Part shown: piece by piece, positions 7,709 through 18,900 of the stretch
Numbering within the stretch: position 1 is the stretch's first letter
Layout: each line of letters opens with the position of its first letter
DNA from: Butyrivibrio hungatei
Lineage (GTDB): Bacteria > Bacillota > Clostridia > Lachnospirales > Lachnospiraceae
Direction: 5' to 3'
Assembly (NCBI RefSeq): GCF_900101605.1
Contig: NZ_FMUR01000004.1
Span: 310,001-374,000, forward strand
Length of the DNA stretch: 64,000 bases
Position numbers and translations under genes: made by a program
Notes under the pieces: model-generated
What the model saw: only the letters and a program-made list of their open reading frames with translations
Told to the model about the DNA's origin: nothing
Databases searched by the model: none

Positions 7709-9913
7709 TTATTGTAATAATTGCCTTACATGTGTTTTAATATCCCCCTTTAACGCTGTATACCTTTGCTTTAGAATTTGTTTTGTATTATCTTCATCAA
7801 TATTGGAAGTTGTATAACTTTGTATAGAAAGCGTAGATTTAGCTTCATCCGTAATCTTCGTTATGTACACATCCAAAGTGTCGTCAGAGATTTCATCGTT
7901 CGATTTTTTTGTTATATAAACAAAATTAATTGGAGAGTTACATATATTCTTGTCATCTTTTCTTAATGCTTCCGTTGATTCATCCATTTTCTTTACGCTG
8001 CCTAACGGTATTATATGATGAGCTTCTAATGCATTTGCCACGTTACTAAACACCGATATGGTAATCTTTGGGTCAAACATGTCCGCATAAGTTTTAGCAA
8101 GTAAATACTGACACATAAAAATACGAAGAACTCGTTTAGGGTATCTTTCTTCTTGTACTTTTTCCATCAACAACAAAGATTCATCCGAAAAATTCTGAGC
8201 ATCTAAAATATAATCGATATTCTTGCTAATCCAACCAATATCTGCTGTATTTGTGAGCATATCCATAACAGATTGTAAATCTTGAATAAATATAGTATTC
8301 TGGTCCCTATCATAGTTACCTGAAAACAAACTACTCCAATACCACGCTTCTAATTTTTTATGAACATTTATATCTGCATACCAAGAATCATTAGTAAACA
8401 CAGTTGCGACCAATGATATCATCAGTGAATAATTCAATTCATTGATGCTTCGAATTCCACATCTAGTCTGAAAGAAAAAGAGTGCCCTATCAATAGCACA
8501 GCATATTTTCTCTGTATTCGAATGAATATCTTCTGGAGTTAATTCCAGTATTTTATTTCTTTTTATATGATCGACTTTATATTCATCAGGCTTATATGAT
8601 GGATTATACGTATACAACGATAGTGTATTCAAAAATGCATCAATGAATTTTGGATTAATCTCATTTTTATCTTCGTTATAACACTTTGTAAATAGAGAGG
8701 CATTATAGTACTTATCTTCTAACATATCTACTTCTTTAGCAGTCATTACTCCATCTATCTCTGAAGTAACTTTATGTTTCATCAAAGAAGCTACAGTATC
8801 AGGTATAACTGATTTAGTGTACTCTTTCTCGCTTTTAATAAAACCAATTAAACGTTCATAATACGGAGCATTATCTACTTTGGCAACTTTAGCCATTATT
8901 AAGTCAAAAATATTCAGGCACACTCCGCCAATGTTCAGATTTTCATATATATCAATTGCACGTGCCCTTTTTTCTGCAGATACTACTATTTTATTTAACA
9001 CAATATTCTTAACGCACGAGTCAAGGTACTCCTTAATTTCACCTTCCCAAACTTCTGCACGCTCAGAAAGTTTTTTCCCTAATAATGTGTAGTCTTTTTT
9101 TACTGCCTCACACATTTTTTTGTCATCAATAAATAATTCATCAATAAATGCCTGTTTTTTGGCCGAATCTGTTAAACTCTCAAAGTGATTCTCAATTTCC
9201 TGAGTTATTTTTTCTGCAATATTTTTTCGGATTGTATTTAATCTAAGCTTTGCTAGTGAAGGATTTTTTTCACTTGATGGCGTCATCAAAAAAAGAGGCA
9301 GTAGATAGCCTTCTTCATTACTTAGGCAATACTCATCAAGGGCAGTTGATAAATCCATTGCCGGATTATATGGCATTTGATCACCTGCAGTAAATGTTTC
9401 ACACACTATAAAAGGCATGATTTCCCCGGAAAGAAAATCCGGATCTTTTGAATCAGGATCTTTATATGGAAAATTAAGATTTTGAACTCCAAACAAATCA
9501 GATCCTTCTCTATTTTTCCATTTGGGAATGCATAAAAAGAAACGTCTCTTTAATGTTGGAGAAACAAGATCACTTACCTTATTGCAATTATTATGAATCA
9601 CATTTGAGAAAACATTAGTTAAAACAGTAATTCTTTGTTGACCATCTAGTAAAAACTCTACAGTATTTTTAAGCTTGTTCGCATTTATAATAGTTTTACA
9701 TCCTATGACTTTTGATGAGTAATCAGAAGGGTCAGATTCTAATAATAATATACTCCCTATCGGCATTTTTGTAAGAATTGAAGCAACAATCTTTTTTTGC
9801 CGTTCTTCTTCCGTCCATACAAATTTACGCTGAAAATCTGGCAAAAGGACATCTCCTGCTTCTATTTCATTAATGATTTCCTGCAAATTCATAGTCGTTT
9901 TTGGCTCGCTCAT
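7709..9913 (-). CDS. sspE: SspE-like DUF262/DUF1524 phosphorothioation-sensing nickase
   Basis: The ATG at 9913 is preceded by GGAGG six bases away, giving 734 residues; ten upstream codons are not supported. The N-terminal DUF262 domain shows DFQRKFVW (26-33) and the ParB/Srx-type DGQQR motif (90-94). The C-terminal HNH-like DUF1524 shows HHIIPL at about 632 and the downstream conserved Asn residues. SspE uses nucleotide hydrolysis to sense phosphorothioated host DNA and nicks DNA to block phages; GmrSD-type type IV enzymes share the architecture. The complete SspABCD-like set upstream favours SspE. It comes 26 nt after the 166-aa gene. Confidence 0.85.
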   Translation of the reverse strand: MSEPKTTMNLQEIINEIEAGDVLLPDFQRKFVWTEEERQKKIVASILTKMPIGSILLLESDPSDYSSKVIGCKTIINANKLKNTVEFLLDGQQRITVLTNVFSNVIHNNCNKVSDLVSPTLKRRFFLCIPKWKNREGSDLFGVQNLNFPYKDPDSKDPDFLSGEIMPFIVCETFTAGDQMPYNPAMDLSTALDEYCLSNEEGYLLPLFLMTPSSEKNPSLAKLRLNTIRKNIAEKITQEIENHFESLTDSAKKQAFIDELFIDDKKMCEAVKKDYTLLGKKLSERAEVWEGEIKEYLDSCVKNIVLNKIVVSAEKRARAIDIYENLNIGGVCLNIFDLIMAKVAKVDNAPYYERLIGFIKSEKEYTKSVIPDTVASLMKHKVTSEIDGVMTAKEVDMLEDKYYNASLFTKCYNEDKNEINPKFIDAFLNTLSLYTYNPSYKPDEYKVDHIKRNKILELTPEDIHSNTEKICCAIDRALFFFQTRCGIRSINELNYSLMISLVATVFTNDSWYADINVHKKLEAWYWSSLFSGNYDRDQNTIFIQDLQSVMDMLTNTADIGWISKNIDYILDAQNFSDESLLLMEKVQEERYPKRVLRIFMCQYLLAKTYADMFDPKITISVFSNVANALEAHHIIPLGSVKKMDESTEALRKDDKNICNSPINFVYITKKSNDEISDDTLDVYITKITDEAKSTLSIQSYTTSNIDEDNTKQILKQRYTALKGDIKTHVRQLLQ

Positions 9914-9939
9914 CTTTATCCTCCAAATCATGCATATAT

Positions 9940-10440
9940 TCACAAATCAAAGGGCTTATTAAGTAAAGCAATGATATTGCCCACTTTAAGATCTGAGTAT
10001 TCATCATCCATACTCAATGAACGTTTAAATAGTTCATCGTAAAGAATTTCTATCCCCCCCAATAAGTATTGAGTAAACAGCTCCATATCTTTCTGATAAT
10101 CTGTTTCATTTTCTGGTCCCCTGAAGGCTCTGTCTACCCTCTGTTCTATAGTTAAGCCATCGCTTTCATCCATCAGAATAATCATCTGTAATATTGTTAT
10201 CAGATCTTCTCTTCTTGTCATTATCTGCTGCAGCTGCACAGTTCTTTTATTTTCTCCCTCTGAACTAGCTTTTACTTTATGCTTTGCTCTCAATCCAATT
10301 ACAGGCGCAATAGTGCATAAGTCAACCAATCTCTTAAAATATGACTGCTGAATCTGATTCTGAGTCCACAACGCATCGACATAATCAGCATACTTTCCTG
10401 TAATTGTTATATCCTTTTTAAAATACTCAAAATTTGCCAT
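9940..10440 (-). CDS. Conserved Ssp-locus protein of unknown function, 166 aa
   Basis: The ATG at 10440 follows GGAGG by six bases and lies one base after the stop of the SMC gene, so translation is probably coupled. The soluble helical protein contains the run TQNQIQQSYFKRLVDLCT and an acidic C-terminal half. It is not a recognisable DndE, which would be shorter and basic. Position between the DndD-like ATPase and SspE suggests a subunit of the effector module, perhaps one letter of an SspFGH set. I cannot assign which. Confidence 0.75.
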   Translation of the reverse strand: MANFEYFKKDITITGKYADYVDALWTQNQIQQSYFKRLVDLCTIAPVIGLRAKHKVKASSEGENKRTVQLQQIMTRREDLITILQMIILMDESDGLTIEQRVDRAFRGPENETDYQKDMELFTQYLLGGIEILYDELFKRSLSMDDEYSDLKVGNIIALLNKPFDL

Positions 10441-10441
10441 A

Positions 10442-12490
10442 TCATGCCTCCGTATTATGTGTAATGCTAGACGAATTCTCATCTATATTCTTGGAAACCC
10501 TATACATATATTTCTTATCTGTAAAATCACCCAGCCCACTCGGTTCCCAATCTTTATCTAGCATGAAAACAATAACCTGTTCAGCTACTTTGGGCATAAC
10601 ACTCGCAACCTTGGCAGTGTTAACATCACTAAGCTTTGAGAACGGTCCATCAAGTACCAGTGGAAGCACTTCGGCATCTTCGTTATCAGCCTTCATGTTA
10701 TTCGCAAGTTCCAAAATACTTACGATAAAAGCAAAATTTCTTGCTATCTTCTCACCTTCTGATAATACAGTTGCCTCTGTTGTTGACAAGTCACCGGAAT
10801 TACTGATTTTTTTATAGTAAAGCCTAAGGACATAATCTTCATCGAGCTTTGCATATTTCTCCTGCTCTTTGAACATTTCCTTAAAGTTCTTTTCTATAAT
10901 TGCATTAAGATCATTTAGAAGCGTTCCCTCTTTCTTACCATAAATGTCACAAGCTTTTTCATATAGCTGCTTGGCATATTCAATATAAACATCTAACCTT
11001 GCGTTCTGCTCTGACTTATCCTCCAAAGTGCTCTTTTGCTCTTCAAGCGTTTTTATTCTTATTTCGTGAGACTGATTCAAACCTTCAGCATGAGTGACCG
11101 CCTGATCATACTCCCTTGCTTTACTCTTATACTCATTAAGTTTTCTCCGCTCTACTTCAAAATTTATCTTCCTGTCAATTTTTCTTTCCTTAATTGCCAG
11201 TTGTTCTTCGTTATCATATTTATCATCAGATTCTGACTGGAATGAATCAGCTTTGTTCTTGATTGTTTCATACATATCAGCACTGTCAGCACTCCACTTA
11301 GCTAACTTGCCCTTAAAATTACCAACAATCGTACCAATAACAGCAGGCGGAACCAATTTCTTTAATTTCAGCAAGGCTTCTTCTTCAGGTGAACCATCTG
11401 CAATATCATGACCACATAAACACTTGTGGTTGCTGAGGATTGTCTCAATAGTCTTATTTGTCACTCCTGGAAGATCCACGCCTTTTAAATCTACGCCATC
11501 AAGCATATCCACTATCTCCTGCATCAAAGGAGCAGCAAAATACGTATACGAACCACTAAACTTGTCAACTATATCAGCATAGAAACTCTCCATACGCTTA
11601 GTACATGCGCTTATTTCACCTTCAAGTCTCTTATACTCTTTCTGATCCTGTTCAACATTAGGATTTGAATCTAACAGCGCTTGTTTCTCATCAGCCTTTT
11701 CCCAAAAATGTTTCGCATTTTCTTTATTATCTTCAATTTCCTTATTGTTTTGTTCAATCTTTTTGTAAAGAGCTTCTATTTCTTTCTCAATTCTGCCATA
11801 TTCCTCACTCACACCACTCTTTTTGCCTTCAAGTCTTTTTATTACCGACAAACTTCCCCTAGTACCGTGTTCGCCAAGGTGGTATTTCATCTGCCTTATC
11901 GGGCTAATACCAACAAGATTGTATATAGAGTCTCTTATATCCGCTTTGGTAGTTTTTGAGTCATTCCACCGCTCACCATCAAACAAGAAATAGCTCGAAA
12001 GCTGTTTAGGCAAAAACTCACTAATAAGCTCATCCACTTTCCCCTCATCCTTGCCAGTATTATCATATGGGATTTCACTTCCAGTGTTGCCATCCTTAAT
12101 GTACATCTTCAGCTTTTCTGAAATTTGCCGAGTTGTCATTTGAGGAAATTTCCTTGCATAAGTAGCTAATCTTACTATTCTGTACGCATTAACAGAATTG
12201 TTTTTTTCCTGTTCAAAATCCAATTCCACCTTAACTTCGGCATAATCATTAGCTGTCATATTGCCTAATACATCGTTATTTAGTATAGTGACATCCTTAT
12301 TTCCCTCGTATTGAGTAGAAATTATTTCTCCATACAAAACCCATCTTATTGCCTGAGCTAATGTTGTTTTTCCAACAGTATTATCCCCCAATACAACTGT
12401 AACGTTTTTATCATCATCACAGCTGAACTGAATGGTATTTTCTCCCTTAAAGCGCATGAAATTGTTAATAACAAGTTTAGTGAATTTCAT
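10442..12490 (-). CDS. DndD-like SMC/Rad50-type ATPase of the Ssp locus
   Basis: 682 residues. Walker A is GDNTVGKT at 35-42, followed by the aromatic-rich AIRWVLYG typical of DndD. A long coiled coil surrounds a central zinc-hook-like KCLCGHD. The ABC signature LSEGEK and Walker B LPLVLDGPFSKL lie near 580 and 620. DndD relatives remodel or nick DNA in phosphorothioate systems. Here the gene sits downstream of the helicase rather than with the sulfur-transfer genes, so it is more likely part of an SspFGH-type effector than of the modification complex. The start has a GGAGA site. Walker motifs look intact. Confidence 0.85.
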   Translation of the reverse strand: MKFTKLVINNFMRFKGENTIQFSCDDDKNVTVVLGDNTVGKTTLAQAIRWVLYGEIISTQYEGNKDVTILNNDVLGNMTANDYAEVKVELDFEQEKNNSVNAYRIVRLATYARKFPQMTTRQISEKLKMYIKDGNTGSEIPYDNTGKDEGKVDELISEFLPKQLSSYFLFDGERWNDSKTTKADIRDSIYNLVGISPIRQMKYHLGEHGTRGSLSVIKRLEGKKSGVSEEYGRIEKEIEALYKKIEQNNKEIEDNKENAKHFWEKADEKQALLDSNPNVEQDQKEYKRLEGEISACTKRMESFYADIVDKFSGSYTYFAAPLMQEIVDMLDGVDLKGVDLPGVTNKTIETILSNHKCLCGHDIADGSPEEEALLKLKKLVPPAVIGTIVGNFKGKLAKWSADSADMYETIKNKADSFQSESDDKYDNEEQLAIKERKIDRKINFEVERRKLNEYKSKAREYDQAVTHAEGLNQSHEIRIKTLEEQKSTLEDKSEQNARLDVYIEYAKQLYEKACDIYGKKEGTLLNDLNAIIEKNFKEMFKEQEKYAKLDEDYVLRLYYKKISNSGDLSTTEATVLSEGEKIARNFAFIVSILELANNMKADNEDAEVLPLVLDGPFSKLSDVNTAKVASVMPKVAEQVIVFMLDKDWEPSGLGDFTDKKYMYRVSKNIDENSSSITHNTEA

Positions 12491-12505
12491 ATTATTATTC
12501 TCCGC

Positions 12506-12661
12506 TCATTTTACTTTGGCATGCTTGATTATTATTTTTATAATCTCATCTACCATTTCTTTGTCACTTCTCTTGTTTGTGCGTAAATTTTCGCCTTCCA
12601 TGGCTCGTATTTCTCCATACATTGCGATTCTTTTTGAATCATCAATCTCTACCTTCGCCAT
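12506..12661 (-). CDS. 51-aa charged protein between helicase and SMC ATPase
   Basis: A GGAGG sequence six bases before the ATG at 12661 sets the start, giving 51 residues; the longer upstream frame lies inside the helicase gene. It overlaps the helicase end by 20 nt and precedes the SMC gene by 15 nt. The protein is basic and helical (MAKVEIDDSKRIAMYGEIRA). It could be a small bridging subunit between the two ATPases. No homology is recognised, but its ribosome binding site and nesting in the operon argue it is real. Confidence 0.7.
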   Translation of the reverse strand: MAKVEIDDSKRIAMYGEIRAMEGENLRTNKRSDKEMVDEIIKIIIKHAKVK

Positions 12662-14798
12662 ATGCTTCCTCCATTTCTTGATCCAAGCTATCCACAAATA
12701 TGTCTATGTCATATGCAGACTGGATATCATCTATCATGCTATCCGCTACTCTCGAATTAATGGAATATCTTCCGAATTCATAAATTCTAGCCAGCTCACC
12801 TAATACGATTGCTCTATCAGCCTCAAAATCACCGAAATGTACTTCACTCAAAGCCCTAGGTAACGTAACAAAATCATAGATAATAGCTCTTTCCTTACCC
12901 GGAGCTTTACGTAATACACGGCCTCTTCTCTGAATAAACTCTTTAGGATTTCTGCTACTAGCCATGATAAATGCCACATGAATATTAGGGATATTAACAC
13001 CTTCGTCCAAACATTTAATAGCAGTAATAACTTGATAATCACCATCTGCAAAGCCTTCTTTTATCTTTCGTCTTTGCTCTGCATCTTCCTCAGCGGTAAA
13101 TCTATGTGTTGACATGCTATATTCTAGTCCCAGAATCTTTTCCACGCGATCAATTTGACGTTCTTTTTGTCCCTTATACTCCTCAAATCCCCTAGTTGCC
13201 CCACAATATACAAGCAAATGCTTATCATCTTTATAAGGGAGCATTACTTCTTTTAAGGTTTCCAGCTTGTTTTCAGCACCGGCTACTAGCCTTGTCCGTT
13301 TAAACAATAACTGCTGACCTATATCTGATATCTTCTTTTTACCATTCTTTTCAACTATACATTTTGTTATCTGTTTAGTAATCTTCCTATATTCTTCCAG
13401 TTCTTCATAGGTCAAAGTAACTATAATTGGATAATACTCGTAATTAACAAGGGCCTTCTCTTTAATAGCTCTCTCTATCGGGTAATATATACACTTCTCT
13501 CCAAAATACTGTAGTATAGCTCCAGTTCCCTCATCATCCATATACCGTTCAACAGTTGCTGAAAGACCTAACCGATATTTAATATTTTCAGGTAGCTTCT
13601 TTGACAAGTTTTGAGCTCCAAAGTTATGAACCTCATCAACTACTAATACTGCATTCATGGAATCACTAATAGAATTTAGCATTTCTGTAAAGAGAGAATC
13701 TCCAAACGTATCATTTGTAACTAAACAAATAAATGATTTTGCATTCGTTTTATACCTACGAAATGCATTTGTCAGTGATTTCCTCCAATCTGGTAATGGC
13801 GACTCTGAATGACAAATAATTGGATTAATTCCCCACTCTTGAACGTCTTCAGCCCACTGATTAACCAGGTGAATATATGGGCAAACTACAATACCGAGTA
13901 TATTTCCATGGCGCTTTTCAAACCTTTCCATGCTTGCCAACGCAGTAAAAGTCTTTCCTGTACCGGTCGCCATATCATATATTCCACAAAAGTCCCGGTT
14001 TTCCCATTCATCTATTGCATCAGTTTGATACTCATATAGGTGAACTCTACCTGGAATATTTATCAGCCATTCCTTCCCTTTATCACGTTTCTTAGATTGA
14101 CCAAACTGTCGCAAATCTATTGACCAGTCAATGTTGTTATCACGCCTGTACCTGTCGAGAATAGCGTCCTTTATCTCCGTAAACATCACTGTTGTAACTG
14201 AAGAATCCAGATCATCCCACATTTTATTGAAGGTATCTTTTTTTGACTCAACCCGATAATCATCAACCCAAGAACGATATACATCTATAGTCTCAAAGTT
14301 ATGATAGTAGGCATTTTCTGTTTCATTCATCGACCCTCTAAATGCAACTGAGTCGCCATTTTCATCATATAGAATCCCAAACTTATCATGAAATATCCCT
14401 GATTCTGTTCTCAACAATGCTACCTTAATATCAAGAATTCCTGCAGCAATAAGATTTGAAAGCAAATTCAATCTTTCTGCTTCGTACTCATCTTCCGGAT
14501 TTCTTAAACTCCTTAACAAGCTTTCTCTTATAACAGAGGCCTTTAGTTTATAGCCTTCATCTATAGCCTTAACATCTTCCTCCGACAACTCTGGAGATGC
14601 AATAATCCTTATGTGCCCACCTTTTTTCACAAGTTCTGCAATTCCTACTGTCTGCTTGGCTAAACCCGAAGATGAAAAATAGCCTGCCGCCCTATCATAT
14701 CGATTGCTCTCCGAAAGTGCAGGAATTAAAAATTCTCTTACTACATCCTCTTCCAAGGAATTGTATTCATTTTGTATTGTTATATTTTGTAACCCCAT
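12642..14798 (-). CDS. PLD-domain DEVH-box superfamily 2 helicase (SspF-type effector candidate)
   Basis: 718 residues. The N-terminal phospholipase-D-like nuclease domain has the HKD-type motif HDKFG at 137-141 and RGSMNET about 154-160. The helicase part follows: motif I MATGTGKT (276-283), motif II DEVH (388-391), motif III LGLSAT and motif VI FIQRRGRVLR near 630. Fused PLD-helicases act as nucleases/translocases in several restriction systems. It starts six bases after the cysteine desulfurase stop with a weak ribosome binding site, so coupling is likely. It is the best candidate for the motor-nuclease of an SspFGH-like module that attacks unmodified DNA. Confidence 0.85.
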   Translation of the reverse strand: MGLQNITIQNEYNSLEEDVVREFLIPALSESNRYDRAAGYFSSSGLAKQTVGIAELVKKGGHIRIIASPELSEEDVKAIDEGYKLKASVIRESLLRSLRNPEDEYEAERLNLLSNLIAAGILDIKVALLRTESGIFHDKFGILYDENGDSVAFRGSMNETENAYYHNFETIDVYRSWVDDYRVESKKDTFNKMWDDLDSSVTTVMFTEIKDAILDRYRRDNNIDWSIDLRQFGQSKKRDKGKEWLINIPGRVHLYEYQTDAIDEWENRDFCGIYDMATGTGKTFTALASMERFEKRHGNILGIVVCPYIHLVNQWAEDVQEWGINPIICHSESPLPDWRKSLTNAFRRYKTNAKSFICLVTNDTFGDSLFTEMLNSISDSMNAVLVVDEVHNFGAQNLSKKLPENIKYRLGLSATVERYMDDEGTGAILQYFGEKCIYYPIERAIKEKALVNYEYYPIIVTLTYEELEEYRKITKQITKCIVEKNGKKKISDIGQQLLFKRTRLVAGAENKLETLKEVMLPYKDDKHLLVYCGATRGFEEYKGQKERQIDRVEKILGLEYSMSTHRFTAEEDAEQRRKIKEGFADGDYQVITAIKCLDEGVNIPNIHVAFIMASSRNPKEFIQRRGRVLRKAPGKERAIIYDFVTLPRALSEVHFGDFEADRAIVLGELARIYEFGRYSINSRVADSMIDDIQSAYDIDIFVDSLDQEMEEAYGEGRD

Positions 14799-14803
14799 AA
14801 TGC

Positions 14804-15943
14804 TTACCCAGCGATATCCTCTAACGAACTAATCAAAATATCTATATCTGCTTTTGAATTAAATATTCCAATTCCTACTCTTACTGTTCCGCTATTCTTC
14901 TTATCACCAATATAATCATGTATAAAAGGAGCACAGTGATATCCTGTTCTTACTGCAATATCAAAGTCTTCATCCAAGATTGTTCCAATATCTTCTGATG
15001 CCATACCATTCACAACAAAAGAAACAATTCCCACATGGTTCTCGATATTTTCTGGCAAAAAAGTTTTTATATTCTTAAGTTTGCTAACTCTCCCTATAAA
15101 ATAATCTGTCAGTTCTTTTTCCTTTAAAAAGTTTTCTTCAGTATTTACTTCTTTGAGTGCTGCATTTAGTCCAGAAATTGCAACAATATTTGCGCTAGCA
15201 GCCTCGTATCTGCCTTCTGGATGGTCCGGCATTTCAAGATTCAGAGAGTCACTTCCTGTCCCCCCTGTTATAACCTCACCTAAACTTATTCCGGAAATGT
15301 TTAAAAAACCACCTATTCCAAATGGGCCGTATAAAGTCTTGTGCCCCGCAAAAGCAATAATATCCACAGCCATTGACCTTACATCAATAGGAACCAATCC
15401 CAAAGATTGTGCTGAATCCAAAATACATATCGCATTAAATTGTTTTGCCTCATGAAAAATCTCTGACACTGGTAGAACATACCCTGTAACATTACTAACA
15501 TGAGTACATATAACTACAGACGGTTTTTCTTTTGAAAACTCATATTTTATCTTATCTATGTCTATTTCAAAACCATCATTTATCGGCAATTGCTTCACTT
15601 TAAAGCCAATCTTTTGTGATACTAAATGTACTGTCCTAGCGACCGCATTATGTTCATATGGTGAAACATATACCACAGCATTCTTTGTATAAGATAATCC
15701 TTTGATAATCTGATTAAGTGATATTGTTATGGATGGTGAAAAAACGACAGCACTATCAATATCTGCATGAACTAAATCTCTGAGCAACTTTTTAGTATCA
15801 GCTATTAGTTCACTCGCTTCTCTTGCAATTCTATATGAGCCTCTGCCAGCATTAACACACAGTTCTCTATTTGTTTTATCCATTGCAACATATACGCTCT
15901 CCGGCTTTGGAAAGGTTGTTGCCGCATTATCAAGATATATCAT
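14804..15943 (-). CDS. sspA: Cysteine desulfurase (SspA-like)
   Basis: 379-residue class V PLP enzyme. It begins MIYLDNAATTFPKP. The PLP lysine is Lys-202 in FAGHKTLYGP, the cofactor-stacking region contains CILDSAQ (Asp-176), and the catalytic Cys-337 lies in RTGYHCAP. The RxGxHC context is of the SufS/CsdA (group II) type. It would take sulfur from cysteine and pass persulfide to the PP-loop enzyme of the operon. Many phosphorothioation loci borrow a housekeeping desulfurase, so having a dedicated one in the operon is informative. It lies 9 nt after the ATPase gene. Confidence 0.92.
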   Translation of the reverse strand: MIYLDNAATTFPKPESVYVAMDKTNRELCVNAGRGSYRIAREASELIADTKKLLRDLVHADIDSAVVFSPSITISLNQIIKGLSYTKNAVVYVSPYEHNAVARTVHLVSQKIGFKVKQLPINDGFEIDIDKIKYEFSKEKPSVVICTHVSNVTGYVLPVSEIFHEAKQFNAICILDSAQSLGLVPIDVRSMAVDIIAFAGHKTLYGPFGIGGFLNISGISLGEVITGGTGSDSLNLEMPDHPEGRYEAASANIVAISGLNAALKEVNTEENFLKEKELTDYFIGRVSKLKNIKTFLPENIENHVGIVSFVVNGMASEDIGTILDEDFDIAVRTGYHCAPFIHDYIGDKKNSGTVRVGIGIFNSKADIDILISSLEDIAG

Positions 15944-15952
15944 CCACTATAC

Positions 15953-18900
15953 CTATCCTATTATTTTTTCTATCATCTCAAGCAATATAGCAACACGGTC
16001 ATTTACGCTAAGATCGTCATATTCCTCAAGAGTATCCTCTAGAATATTTCTTAATACACTTCCTGTTCCTTCATCCACTCTGTCGTAGAATCTCTTTATT
16101 GCTTTTCCATTTTTTCCAGTAAAAGACAGTTCCAGCTTTCCATCGTCAACAGAATCCTTCATCTGCTCAACTGTTGAAACCACATTAGCTAATTGATCTT
16201 TAAACTCATCATAAGAAACGTCTGTCCAGTTCTCCACATATATATCAGTAACTGCTTTTGCCACCTTAACAGCGACATCCACATCACTATATACATTTAG
16301 GTTCTCAATACATGACATAAATGCATTAACTCTTCCTCCAAGTAATCCCTGCTTGGAGATATCACTCTGTCCCTCATACCATTCGGTAAGGAGATGATGC
16401 AAATCTGTTTTCTTTTTTCCGCCAAATAAACCATAAATGATATCAATGACTTGAGATTGTATCCATCCCAGATATGCACCATATGCCCTACAACTGCTTC
16501 TTATGATTTTATATGCTTCATCAAGCGAATCCGTCGCAAGTTGCTCAGGTACCGTAACAAACAACACCTCGTATGGATTAAATTCTACCTGCTGAAGTTC
16601 ACTCTTTAATAGGCGCATGGCTCCAAGTACTTTTTCATCTTTGACATAGTCTTCTGCTTTTACTAGATTTCTGCTTGCTTGTGGAAGTGCTCGAAACCAG
16701 CGTTGCATGCATACATAGATGTCTTTAATCCTATTATCAGAAAGGTTCTTGTTATCTTCTACAAAAAACAGTTTTCTCAAGTCATTGATATACTTTTCTT
16801 TTTCTAAATCTTCTTTTGAGACAAACAGTTCATAATCCTCAGGACTCTCACACATGTTAACTATGATATCCGGGCTTATTAAAACTTCTTTATCCGCAAA
16901 ATACACAACCAAATCTTCTTTTCTCTGTGCAAATGCATAAGCTAGATACAGCGGAATTACACCATTTCGCATACCATACGGCTTTGCACATAGCCGATTA
17001 ATCAATTCACTTATTCTACGTTTATTATCACTACACGATTCTATAAAATCATGGATTATCTCCATTACCTCTTTCAGATCTTCGTTTTCCTGGTTGGTTC
17101 TGAGCCCTGTCACAACGAAAAGTGATCTGTATACTGTAGCCTCCTGGTTTGTTCCAGCGAAAAATTCCTTATTATCACTGTGCGTCAAAATTGCTTGTAT
17201 TATATTAATTCTAGCTTTTCTCGTCTGACTTGTTGTAATAAAGGACCTATTTATTATTTCGTTATTAATTACCGGAGATTTATAATATAAATTCTCACAG
17301 CAAATATTTACTGCTTTCTCTTCTTTTCCGCCATTAAGTTCCTGCACTTTCCCATCAGCATAGTAGAATACTTTACTCTGCTCTCTTGAATATGCATCAG
17401 AAATAACATCTTCCACCTCTGTTGTTATATCTTCCTCAAGAAGCGGTAGTTCTCTATTTAAAATTTCATTATCGGAAACAAACGTTTTACTGTCATGAAG
17501 TTCCTGAATAATCTCATAGTCAAGTAGCTTTTTATCGACTTTTATAGCCTTTGATGGCGCAACAAATACAAGTCTGTCGCTGGCAAGCTCTTTAACATGC
17601 TTTTTGACTTTATCCTGCTTGGCACTTGAGAAACTATATAAAGTAATTACTTTTCCATCTGCAGGAGTATTGTTTAGCAATGTTTCTTCATTGTTAATTG
17701 CCAAAAAGGTATCTACATCCAAATATTCATGCTGGAAGTATCTTGTAATCATCTTTTTGGTGTTATATTTCTTGGGCAACACATAATACTTCCCCGAAAC
17801 ATGTAACAAAGCATTTGCGTAGTTTACTGAATTCCCCTTAAGTTCTCTTTGGCGCTTAATCTCAGCCTTCAAAGCAGATCCAGCACGAGTCTTAAATGCA
17901 AATGTTCCAGTAGAGCCTTTTTGATATATTATTTTGTTTTCTAAAAGATCACTGATAATTTCTTCCGGATCTGAAACATCTACCGCTAGCGCTAGAACTC
18001 TTCTGTCAGCTGGCATTTCCTCATCTTTATTGACGATCAACACAACCGCTAACGCTTTGATAAGCTTTATCGCTTCTTCGTCCTCGCACTTTGAAATAGC
18101 ATATTCTGCTCCCAACCACAGATTATGTACCATCTCATTTGTGACTTCTTTTTTAAATAAGCCAGCAAAATAGTCATAAATCAAATCTGCGCCGACATAC
18201 CAAGAATCACCTGCGCTATGGTTAACAATGAAGCGAGCCGTGCTATTAGGTTCATCATTTGAGATAAATGTGAACAAAGTTCTCTCATTCTGCGCTACTT
18301 TCTCACTAATATTGAGAAGCAAATATGCAGTAATCGGATTAAATGGATAGCATCCTTTTAAAACTGTACTGATAAAATCATCTTCATCAAAGTTACTTTT
18401 GAAAGCTGGAAGCTGAAAGAATTTCTGCTCACTCTCCTGACTAACAATCCTCTTATATGCTGCTATAGACTGTAGTTTTTTTTCATCTTTGACTATAGCA
18501 TTTTTTATTAATTCATAATTGTTTTTAGAAGAAGTAACAAAATACTTCTCAATTATCCTGCCTTCTATACCTGTAAACGCATTTATTATTTCCTGCGAAA
18601 GATATTTCCCATATTCTTTAATGCTTTTATGAGCAACCATTGTGACAAATATCTTTGCATTCTGTGAATCAGCAGCAAGCTCACACATATCTTGCAAGAG
18701 CTTCATATTATTGCCTACTGAACTCTTATCTTTTTCTTGTCCCTCTATAAATTTGCTAAACTCGTCAAAAACTATATAAATACCACTGTATCCGCATTCT
18801 TCAACAAGTTTTTCACTTATACTTTTGTATAACGGCAATACGTCTGATGCTGCAAGTGGATTAAATTCACTTCCAGCGGTAACTTTGGGATAAATCTGAA

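Noticed and set aside
9940-10440. DndE identity for the 166-aa protein
   Set aside because: DndE is shorter and basic with a different motif; nothing in this sequence matches, so no symbol was given.
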